From: Pseudomonas sp.
GTDB lineage: Bacteria; Pseudomonadota; Gammaproteobacteria; Pseudomonadales; Pseudomonadaceae
Length of the DNA: 8,654 nt
NCBI GenBank assembly: GCA_003525045.1
Contig: DQGF01000559.1
Location: forward strand, 1 to 8,654
Direction: 5' to 3'
The first letter of the stretch is position 1, and every line of letters begins with the position of its first letter. A program made the position numbers and the translations under genes. Under the pieces are notes generated by a model, which had not been told where the DNA came from, did not search any database, and was given only the letters and a program-made list of their open reading frames with translations. Below are positions 1-5,497 of the stretch, one piece after another.

Positions 1-17
1 AGCCTGCTCGCGAAGAG
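1..17 (+). repeat. Truncated REP element at the window edge
   Basis: The first bases (agcctgctcgcgaagag) closely match the inner part of the REP sequence at 4157-4182 and the usual P. fluorescens-group form that begins tgtaggagcgag. The 5' end of the element lies outside the window. I see no inverted partner within the next 150 bases, so it is either a singlet or the right half of a pair whose other half is to the left. The family assignment rests on memory of common Pseudomonas intergenic repeats and on the second copy inside this window. Confidence 0.6.
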
Positions 18-236
18 GCCCTTTGCGGCGCCGCATCACACTCAGGCGATAACAATGCCCCCTGGACAAACTATCCAGCCCAACCCCGACCAGCATCACC
101 GAATCCGCGCCAAGGTCAGCACCGTACCCCTGCCCCGCCGCCGTGGCATGGGTCCGATCATCATCGTTCGGCATCACCCCAGGAACGTCCAGAAGCAAGC
201 GAGGTGAGATGTGAATGGCCAGCTGTTTAAATTGTA
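18..236. other. Gap downstream of the LysR gene with no convincing gene
   Basis: This stretch follows the stop codon of the minus-strand LysR gene. A minus-strand frame is open from an ATG at 174 to the window edge (about 58 codons), but it reads straight through the REP sequence at its end and I recognise no family in it. A plus-strand frame of about 50 codons (ATG at 55, stop by 207) also lacks a recognisable product and a good ribosome binding site. No hairpin followed by a T-run, which would end the LysR transcript, is visible. Confidence 0.4.
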
Positions 237-244
237 TTAAACAG
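223..244. repeat. AT-rich perfect 8-bp inverted repeat over the LysR stop codon
   Basis: CTGTTTAA at 223-230 and TTAAACAG at 237-244 are exact inverted copies separated by 6 bases (attgta). The right arm includes the TAA stop of the LysR gene. The dyad stands out in GC-rich surroundings. It has the size and symmetry of an operator for a dimeric regulator. As an RNA hairpin it would be weak and has no T-run, so a terminator is unlikely. No known regulator could be matched to it. Confidence 0.5.
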
Positions 245-1154
245 GTAAGCACGCCAAATCCAAGCTCGAGCTAGCGCTACTGTCCTCCTGCACCACCCCT
301 CGCTCCTCCAGCAGCCGCACAAACATGGTCAGGCTTTGCGACACCGTCCCCCGGCGCCACACCAGCCAGGTGCGCAGGAACCGGAACGATTCCGACAACG
401 GCCAGACACTCACCGTGGCGCAGCCGGGCATGCTCTCGAGCATGCTGCGGGGCATCAGCGCCAGGCCGGCACCGGCGCTGACGCAGGCCAGCATGCCGTG
501 ATAAGACTCCATTTCGAACATCCGGCCAGGCACCGCCGCATCTTTGGCGAACCAACTCTCGAAGTGATGCCGATAGGAACAATTGGAGCGGAAGGCATAG
601 ATGCTCTCGCCGTTGACATCCTGTGCGCGAAGAATGGGGCAGTGGTTGAGCGGCGCGATGACCACCATCTCTTCCTCGAAGGCAGGTACCCCTTCCAGAG
701 CCGGGTGCAGCACCGGCCCGTCGACGAAGGCGGCGGCCAGGCGCCCCGACAGCACCCCGTCGATCATGGTTCCGGAAGGTCCGGTGGAGAGAGCCAATTC
801 GACCTTGGCGTAGCGTTGGTTATAAGCGGCCAACAGCTCGGGGATGCGTACCGCTGCGGTGCTTTCCAGCGAGCCCAGGGGAAACGAGCCTTGCGGCTCC
901 TCGCCCGCCACCGTGGCACGGGCTTCCTGGACCAGATCGAGAATGCGCCGGGCATAGTCCAGAAAACTCCACCCGGCGGGTGACAGACGCAGTCGGCTCT
1001 TCTCGCGGATAAACAGGTCCACGCCCAGATCCAGCTCCAATTGCTTGATCCGCGTGGTCAGGTTCGAAGGCACCCGGTGTATGTGCTGGGCGGCCACACT
1101 GATGCTGCCGTGCTCGGCGACGGCTTTGAAAATCTCGAGCTGTACCAGGTCCAA
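237..1154 (-). CDS. ptrR: LysR-family transcriptional regulator, PtrR/YneJ-like
   Basis: This is a DNA-binding regulator of about 305 residues, the usual LysR size. The N-terminal winged helix-turn-helix covers about residues 1-60, with the recognition region around [20 protein letters not shown], followed by an effector-binding domain at about 90-295. As I recall it, E. coli PtrR (YneJ) shares long stretches, including [47 protein letters not shown] and [12 protein letters not shown]. PtrR controls the adjacent sad gene for putrescine/GABA use in E. coli, and here too the gene lies divergent from a sad-like gene. The start is not an ATG: the frame is closed by a TGA just upstream and contains only TTG options. 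TTG at 1154 gives MDLVQLEIF, the usual LysR beginning, with GGAG six bases ahead. The TTG at 1166 would overlap that ribosome binding site. The effector ligand is not known from sequence. Confidence 0.88.
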   Translation of the reverse strand: MDLVQLEIFKAVAEHGSISVAAQHIHRVPSNLTTRIKQLELDLGVDLFIREKSRLRLSPAGWSFLDYARRILDLVQEARATVAGEEPQGSFPLGSLESTAAVRIPELLAAYNQRYAKVELALSTGPSGTMIDGVLSGRLAAAFVDGPVLHPALEGVPAFEEEMVVIAPLNHCPILRAQDVNGESIYAFRSNCSYRHHFESWFAKDAAVPGRMFEMESYHGMLACVSAGAGLALMPRSMLESMPGCATVSVWPLSESFRFLRTWLVWRRGTVSQSLTMFVRLLEERGVVQEDSSASSSLDLACLPV

Positions 1155-1253
1155 GCCATTCTCCAAACGTGAACGATATGCTCAGTATTATTCAGTTTCC
1201 AGGAATAGAACGCCACCGTAACCTGAGCCTATACCCACCTGCAGGACGGTGCC
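1155..1253. promoter_or_regulatory. Divergent promoter/operator region between ptrR and sad
   Basis: These 99 bases separate two genes transcribed away from each other, the standard layout for a LysR regulator acting on its neighbour and on itself. The centre is AT-rich (around 1174-1200) within GC-rich DNA, as expected of promoters. I could not identify convincing -35/-10 pairs or a clean LysR T-N11-A dyad by eye, so the regulatory role rests on gene arrangement and family knowledge. The sad ribosome binding site, AGGA at 1243-1246, lies at the right end. Confidence 0.5.
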
Positions 1254-2645
1254 ATGACTCAAATATCCAGCCTCACCCATGCCATTTCGATCAATCCCGC
1301 CAACGGCGAGCAGGTCGGCCACTACCCTTTCGAATCTGCATCGGACCTGGACGCCGCCCTTGCCCGAGCCGCTGCCGGTTTCTCCACTTGGCGCCGCACA
1401 CCCGTCGAACAGCGCGCCCAGGCCCTGATCGTGCTGGCCCGGGTACTTCGCGACGACGCCGCCACGATGGCGAATATGATTACCGTGGAGATGGGCAAGC
1501 CCGTCACCCAGGCCCGCGGCGAAATTGAAAAGTGTGCGCAGCTGTGCGAATGGTATGCCGAACACGGCCCTGCCATGTTGACCGCCGAGCCGACGCTGGT
1601 CGAAGGGGGCAAAGCGCGCATTGAATATCGCCCGCTGGGTCCGATTCTTGCGGTGATGCCGTGGAACTTCCCGATCTGGCAGGTGCTGCGCGGTGCCGTG
1701 CCGGCCTTGATCGCCGGCAACACCTACGTCCTCAAGCATGCGCCGAACGTGATGGGATCCGCTTATTTGCTACGTGATGCCCTGCAACGCGCCAACTTCC
1801 CGGACGGCGTTTTCGAGGTGATCAATGTCACGCCGGACGGTGTGTCCACGGCGATCGCCGATCCACGCATTGCCGCGGTGACCCTCACCGGCAGCGTGCG
1901 CGCCGGCATGGCCATTGGTGCCCAGGCCGGTGCGGCGATGAAGAAGTGCGTACTGGAACTGGGTGGTTCAGATCCCTTCATCGTGCTCAACGATGCCGAT
2001 CTGGACGAAGCGGTCAAAGCCGCTGTCATTGGCCGCTACCAGAACACCGGGCAAGTCTGCGCGGCAGCCAAGCGTCTGATTGTCGAGCAAGACATTGTCG
2101 AGGAATTCACGCGCAAGTTCGTCGAAGCCACCCGCCATTTGGCTGTTGGTGATCCGCTGTCCGCCGATACCTATATGGGTCCCATGGCCCGTTTCGATCT
2201 GCGTGATGAACTGGATCAACAGGTCCGCGACACCCTGGAGGAAGGCGCGACCTTGCTGCTGGGCGGCAAGAAGGCTGAAGGTCCTGGCAACTTTTACGAG
2301 CCGACTGTGTTCGGTGATGTTACCGACCAGATGACCTCGTTCAAACAGGAACTGTTCGGCCCGGTGGCCTCGATCATCACTGCGCGGGATGCGGCCCATG
2401 CCTTGGCGCTGGCCAACGACAGTGAGTTCGGATTGGCCTCGACCATTTACACGCGCAATGTCGAGCTGGCCCAACAGATGGCTGGCGAATTGGAAACTGG
2501 CGGTGTGTTCATCAATGGCTACTGTGCCAGCGACCCGCGCGTGACCTTTGGCGGCGTGAAGAAAAGCGGATTTGGCCGGGAGCTGTCGCATTTCGGCGTC
2601 CGTGAGTTCTGCAATGCCCAGACGGTGTGGCTGGATCGGCGCTGA
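1254..2645 (+). CDS. sad: NAD(P)-dependent succinate-semialdehyde dehydrogenase, Sad/YneI-like
   Basis: This aldehyde dehydrogenase of 463 residues, close to the 462 of E. coli Sad, should oxidise succinate semialdehyde to succinate in the cytoplasm, the last step from putrescine/GABA into the TCA cycle. The family residues are all present: oxyanion Asn138 in PWNFP, cofactor-contacting Lys161, general base Glu235 in LELGG, nucleophile Cys269 in NTGQVCAAAKR, Glu366 in ELFGP, and the C-terminal FGGVKKSGFGRE. The ATG at 1254 has AGGA seven bases upstream. The gene is divergent from a PtrR-like regulator, as in enterobacteria, which supports Sad over general aldehyde dehydrogenases. No yneH-like glutaminase gene follows, unlike E. 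coli. The aldehyde specificity, and whether NAD or NADP is preferred, is inferred from similarity and context; other short semialdehydes are possible substrates. Confidence 0.88.
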   Translation: MTQISSLTHAISINPANGEQVGHYPFESASDLDAALARAAAGFSTWRRTPVEQRAQALIVLARVLRDDAATMANMITVEMGKPVTQARGEIEKCAQLCEWYAEHGPAMLTAEPTLVEGGKARIEYRPLGPILAVMPWNFPIWQVLRGAVPALIAGNTYVLKHAPNVMGSAYLLRDALQRANFPDGVFEVINVTPDGVSTAIADPRIAAVTLTGSVRAGMAIGAQAGAAMKKCVLELGGSDPFIVLNDADLDEAVKAAVIGRYQNTGQVCAAAKRLIVEQDIVEEFTRKFVEATRHLAVGDPLSADTYMGPMARFDLRDELDQQVRDTLEEGATLLLGGKKAEGPGNFYEPTVFGDVTDQMTSFKQELFGPVASIITARDAAHALALANDSEFGLASTIYTRNVELAQQMAGELETGGVFINGYCASDPRVTFGGVKKSGFGRELSHFGVREFCNAQTVWLDRR

Positions 2646-2651
2646 TTGCCC

Positions 2652-2687
2652 AAAAAAAACGGCCAATCCGCATCGCGGATTGGCCGT
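2652..2687 (-). terminator. Rho-independent terminator of the sdaC-like gene
   Basis: A perfect 13-bp stem (2659-2671 with 2675-2687, a 3-base loop atc) lies between two convergent genes. Eight A residues at 2652-2659 read as a T-run after the stem on the minus strand, so it is oriented to end the sdaC transcript, 34 bases after that stop codon. On the plus strand the stem begins 14 bases after the sad stop and is followed by a mixed T-rich tail (cgttcatttcatc), so it may also slow or end sad transcription. Confidence 0.9.
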
Positions 2688-2721
2688 CGTTCATTTCATC
2701 AAATCAAACGAGCCGCAGCGA

Positions 2722-4002
2722 TCACGCACTCAACGAATAAATCAACGCCGAAATCGCCACCAGACCCACTGCCGTTACAAAAACATTGGAAGCCTGCCCC
2801 CGATAACGCGCCATCGCCGGCACCTTGCGAATTGCATACATCGGCATCAGGAACAGAATCGCCGCGATGATCGGACCACCCAACGTTTCGATCATCCCGA
2901 GAATGCTCGGATTCAGCGTGGCGACAATCCAGCACACCACCAGCATGAAGGCCGCAGTCATGCGATCCAGCGTCTTCGGTGCCGGACGCTTGCCGCTCTT
3001 GACGATCAGCCCCTTCAAGCCCTCGCTGGCACCGATGTAGTGACCGAGGAACGATTTGGAAATCGCCACGAAGGCAATCAACGGCGCCGCAAAAGCGATG
3101 GTCGGGTTGCTGAAGTGGTTGGCCAGGTACGACAGGATCGACAGGTTCTGCGCCTTGGCCTCGGCCAGTTGCGCCGGTGACAGGGTCAGCACACAGCTGA
3201 AGACGAAGAACAGCACCATCACCACCATCAAGGCGTGCGCGCGCCACAGTATCTGCGAACTGCGCTCCTGGGCGTGATCGCCGTAACGACGCTTCTGGTC
3301 AACCGCAAACGCCGAGATGATCGGCGAGTGGTTGAACGAAAACACCATCACCGGAATCGCCAGCCACAAAGTGTGCAACAACGCCGACGGTTCAGGCAGC
3401 GTGGAAGCGGTGGCCAGGATGCCGCCGTTCCAGTGCGGAATCAGGAACACCGCGAGAAACAGCAGTGCCACGATGAACGGATAGACCATCAGGCTCATGG
3501 CCTTGACGATCACTTGCTCGCCGCAACGCACCACCGCCAGCAGGCCGAGGATCAGCACCAGCGACAGTACGGCCCGCGGTGGCGGCATAATATGCAGTTG
3601 ATGCTCGAGGAAACTGCCCACGGTATTGGTCAAGGCCACGCTGTAGATCAGCAGGATCGGGAAGATCGCGAAGAAGTAGAGCAAGGTGATCAGCGCGCCG
3701 GCCTTGATCCCGAAATGCTCCTCCACCACTTCGGTGATGTCCGAACCTTCGCGTCCGGACAACACAAAGCGGGTCAGGCCACGGTGGGCATAAAACGTCA
3801 TCGGGAACGCCAACACTGCCAGGATCATCAACGGCCAGAAGCCGCCCAGCCCTGCATTGATCGGCAAAAACAGCGTGCCAGCCCCGATGGCCGTGCCAAA
3901 CAGGCCCAGCATCCAGGTGGTGTCATGACGATTCCAGCTCGTGAGGCTTGCTGGTGTCGCCGCTACATAGCGTTCATCGACGCTATTGGCCTGATCATTC
4001 AT
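2722..4002 (-). CDS. sdaC: HAAAP-family serine transporter, SdaC-like
   Basis: This inner-membrane amino-acid permease has 426 residues; E. coli SdaC, a proton-coupled serine importer, has 429. Similarity to SdaC as I remember it is very high over the full length, for example WMLGLFGTAIGAGTLFLPIN (about 30-49), FPMTFYAHRGLTRFVLSG, ITEVVEEHFGIKAG, LWLAIPVMVFSFNHSPIIS, ISILSYLANHF-like text, and IVATLNPSILGMIETLGGPI near the C-terminus. Many long hydrophobic segments fit the roughly 11 membrane helices of the family. The start was set at the ATG at 4002 (MNDQANSVDERY), which has GGAG ten bases upstream. An upstream GTG at 4029 and ATG at 4020 in the same frame have no ribosome binding site. It is a single-gene unit with its own terminator. 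No serine deaminase gene lies beside it in this window. Threonine transport is an alternative or additional activity. Confidence 0.92.
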   Translation of the reverse strand: MNDQANSVDERYVAATPASLTSWNRHDTTWMLGLFGTAIGAGTLFLPINAGLGGFWPLMILAVLAFPMTFYAHRGLTRFVLSGREGSDITEVVEEHFGIKAGALITLLYFFAIFPILLIYSVALTNTVGSFLEHQLHIMPPPRAVLSLVLILGLLAVVRCGEQVIVKAMSLMVYPFIVALLFLAVFLIPHWNGGILATASTLPEPSALLHTLWLAIPVMVFSFNHSPIISAFAVDQKRRYGDHAQERSSQILWRAHALMVVMVLFFVFSCVLTLSPAQLAEAKAQNLSILSYLANHFSNPTIAFAAPLIAFVAISKSFLGHYIGASEGLKGLIVKSGKRPAPKTLDRMTAAFMLVVCWIVATLNPSILGMIETLGGPIIAAILFLMPMYAIRKVPAMARYRGQASNVFVTAVGLVAISALIYSLSA

Positions 4003-4050
4003 CCGGTGGGATCTCCGCATTCCGGTCACTTTGCTACCCGGTCAGGACGA

Positions 4051-4095
4051 GTCGGAAAAATCCGACAGACAGCGCCCTGGCCGAAACAGGGGCGC
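4051..4095 (-). promoter_or_regulatory. Two adjacent hairpins in the sdaC 5' leader
   Basis: Between 49 and 93 bases upstream of the sdaC ATG lie two inverted repeats. GTCGGA/TCCGAC (4051-4056 with 4061-4066) is perfect with a 4-base A-rich centre. GCGCCC/GGGCGC (4072-4077 with 4090-4095) can be extended by two pairs past a bulged G. They are 5 bases apart. They could be an operator for a dimeric regulator, leader RNA structure, or both. I could not match them to a known riboswitch: no glycine riboswitch core was seen. Confidence 0.4.
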
Positions 4096-4156
4096 GATTG
4101 TCCGGGATTAATGAACAGAAGCAAAGACTTAGCTGAGGAGTGGTCGTGTCACCCCC

Positions 4157-4247
4157 TGTAGGAGCGAGCTTGCTGGCGATGGCGGAGTGACATTCGGCAT
4201 CGATGTCGACAGGCACGGCCTCTTCGCGGGCAAGCCTCGCTCCTACA
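4157..4247. repeat. REPIN-like inverted pair of REP sequences
   Basis: The left copy begins tgtaggagcgagcttgc at 4157 and the right copy is inverted, ending gcctcgctcctaca at 4247. Read on the other strand the right copy begins tgtaggagcgaggcttgc, the same sequence with one extra G. About 38 bases separate the two copies. Two REPs in inverted orientation about 90 bp end to end is the layout of REPINs, which form long hairpins and are spread by RAYT transposases encoded elsewhere. No RAYT gene is in the window. It sits between the divergent sdaC and tautomerase genes and could insulate their transcription. Confidence 0.85.
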
Positions 4248-4266
4248 TTGGATCGGCAGTCCCTGC

Positions 4267-4294
4267 TTGATAAAGGTCTCCCATCATGTATTTT
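4267..4294 (+). promoter_or_regulatory. Candidate sigma-70 promoter for the tautomerase-tetR unit
   Basis: TTGATA at 4267-4272 matches five of six -35 bases. It is followed after 16 bases by TATTTT at 4289-4294, four of six -10 bases. Transcription would begin near 4301, leaving a leader of about 25 bases with GGAG at 4316-4319 before the ATG at 4327. This was judged by eye only. A TetR operator would be expected nearby, but no clear palindrome was found. Confidence 0.42.
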
Positions 4295-4326
4295 GAAGTG
4301 ACCTGCATTCCTACCGGAGTCTTGCC

Positions 4327-4710
4327 ATGCCACTCGTTCGCGTCGATATCAAAAAGCATCAGGATCCTACCCACGCCAAACGCATCGGGCAATTGATCTA
4401 CGCCGCCCTGCGCAGTGCCATTGGCGTGCCGGAAAACGATAATTTCCAGATCCTTGCCGAACACGATGAGCAACACTTCATCTTTGACCCTCAATATCTG
4501 GGGATCAACCGCACCGATAACCTGGTGGTCATTCAAATCACGTTGAGTGAAGGCCGCAGCGTCGAACAGAAAAAGTTGCTCTATAAAACCATCGTCGACA
4601 GTCTGAATACCGAACTGGCGGTGCGCCTGGAGGATGTTTTCATTAATCTGGTGGAAGTGAAGAAAGAGAACTGGTCGTTCGGCAATGGAGTTGCCCAGTA
4701 CGCCATCTGA
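4327..4710 (+). CDS. Tautomerase-superfamily protein, malonate semialdehyde decarboxylase-like group
   Basis: This small cytoplasmic enzyme has 127 residues, with the start fixed by GGAG seven bases ahead of the ATG. Removal of Met would expose Pro1 (PLVRVDIKKH), the catalytic base of the tautomerase superfamily. Counting from Pro1, Asp37 lies in GVPENDNFQI, the position of the catalytic Asp in malonate semialdehyde decarboxylase. NRTDNLVVIQI and the C-terminal WSFGNGVAQY are typical of the long (about 130-residue) tautomerase group. The decarboxylase also uses two arginines near 73 and 75, as I recall; here the stretch reads LSEGRS, giving only one arginine (R76), so the decarboxylase reaction itself is doubtful. 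The substrate is unknown. It lies 30 bp ahead of a TetR regulator and is probably co-transcribed with it, suggesting a response to a small unsaturated or oxo-acid compound. Confidence 0.85.
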   Translation: MPLVRVDIKKHQDPTHAKRIGQLIYAALRSAIGVPENDNFQILAEHDEQHFIFDPQYLGINRTDNLVVIQITLSEGRSVEQKKLLYKTIVDSLNTELAVRLEDVFINLVEVKKENWSFGNGVAQYAI

Positions 4711-4740
4711 TCCCCCTCCTTTTATATCTGCGAGCCGCCA

Positions 4741-5346
4741 ATGCCCCGTGTTTCCCGCAAACAAGCCGATCTGAACCGCGAAGTCATCGTCGAAGCCGCC
4801 ACGCGGCTGTTTCGCGAACGCGGTCTGCACGGGATCAGCGTCGTCGACGTCATGGCCGCGGCAGGACTGACGCATGGCGGTTTCTATGGGCATTTCGAGT
4901 CCAGGGAAGCCTTGGCGCAGGAAGCCAGTGGCCGGGCGTTCGAGCAATCGGCAGCACGCTGGAAAGAACGGATTGCCGCCCATGACGATAAAGACACCGC
5001 GCGCCGGGCGCTGATCGAGCCGTACCTGTCCGCCGCCAGCCGTGACAATCCGGGTGAGAGCTGTCCGGTCGTGGCTTTTGCCGGGGACATGTGCCACGAA
5101 GCCGCTGGCAGCGGTTTGCGCGAAACGTTCATGGACGGCCTGAACGCGCTGTTCGACACCTTCGGATCGCTGATCGAAACCGGCGATAACGATGGCGACC
5201 GGCAGCAGGCGCTGGTGCAATACTCGTTGATGGTCGGCGCATTGACATTGGCTCGTGCGACCCGGGGTGATGCTTTGTCGGACGAGATTCTGCAGGCTGC
5301 GCGGAGTTTTCTCACAGCGGACAGTTCGCCCTTGGCGCCTGTCTGA
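4741..5346 (+). CDS. TetR/AcrR-family transcriptional regulator
   Basis: This is a repressor-type regulator of 201 residues. The N-terminal DNA-binding domain spans about residues 12-58, with the helix-turn-helix at about 33-52 (SVVDVMAAAGLTHGGFYGHF) and the usual lead-in AATRLFRERG. The C-terminal part is a divergent ligand-binding domain: a segment with SCPVVAFAGDM at about 107-117 recalls the GCP-type subgroup whose ligands are often small reactive or aromatic compounds, but the effector cannot be named. The ribosome binding site before the ATG is weak (GCGAG), and the 30-bp gap after the tautomerase gene is pyrimidine-rich, so translation may depend partly on coupling. Its position suggests it controls the tautomerase gene, itself and possibly the following hydroxyacid dehydrogenase; this is inference from context. 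Confidence 0.9.
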   Translation: MPRVSRKQADLNREVIVEAATRLFRERGLHGISVVDVMAAAGLTHGGFYGHFESREALAQEASGRAFEQSAARWKERIAAHDDKDTARRALIEPYLSAASRDNPGESCPVVAFAGDMCHEAAGSGLRETFMDGLNALFDTFGSLIETGDNDGDRQQALVQYSLMVGALTLARATRGDALSDEILQAARSFLTADSSPLAPV

Positions 5347-5360
5347 TACTCGGTGTGTCG

Positions 5361-5391
5361 AAAAAGATCGCAGGCTTTGCCAGCTTCTACA
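5361..5391 (+). repeat. Degenerate REP-like sequence of a second type
   Basis: The run aaaaagatcgcaggctttgc followed by cagcttctaca resembles the common Pseudomonas intergenic repeat of the form gatcgcag...cagctcctaca. It differs from the tgtaggagcgag type at 1 and 4157, and no inverted partner was seen nearby. It starts 15 bases after the tetR stop. The identification comes from memory of related genomes and was not tested by search. Confidence 0.5.
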
Positions 5392-5400
5392 CTGAGGCGG

Positions 5401-5421
5401 TGGTCGCTGGATTGTCGACCA
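5401..5421. repeat. Small inverted repeat between tetR and the hydroxyacid dehydrogenase gene
   Basis: TGGTCG at 5401-5406 pairs with CGACCA at 5416-5421 across a 9-base loop, and a second short stem (CCAAA/TTTGG around 5425-5438) follows. Neither is followed by a T-run, so this is not a standard terminator. It may be an operator or chance. Confidence 0.25.
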
Positions 5422-5497
5422 TTGCCAAACCGTTTTGGAATCAGCAATCTGAAGCGACCTTCGAGCCCCGACATTCCGCTGCCTACAGGAGCCCAGC

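Noticed and set aside
1..174. A minus-strand frame of about 58 codons open to the window edge, with a GGGG-containing stretch before its ATG
   Set aside because: It reads into the REP sequence, has no recognisable family, and the ribosome binding site is poor. A partial gene cannot be excluded without more sequence to the left.
336..983. A 215-codon plus-strand frame antisense to the LysR gene
   Set aside because: It is a shadow of a well-supported LysR coding frame, with no motif and no ribosome binding site.
4040..4140. A riboswitch, such as a glycine type, in the sdaC leader
   Set aside because: Hairpins are present, but the conserved glycine-aptamer sequence core was not found and there is no terminator-like switch structure.
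3235..4161. A 308-codon plus-strand frame antisense to sdaC
   Set aside because: Its product is rich in Arg, His and Gln with no membrane or catalytic motif, while the opposite strand encodes a full SdaC-like transporter.
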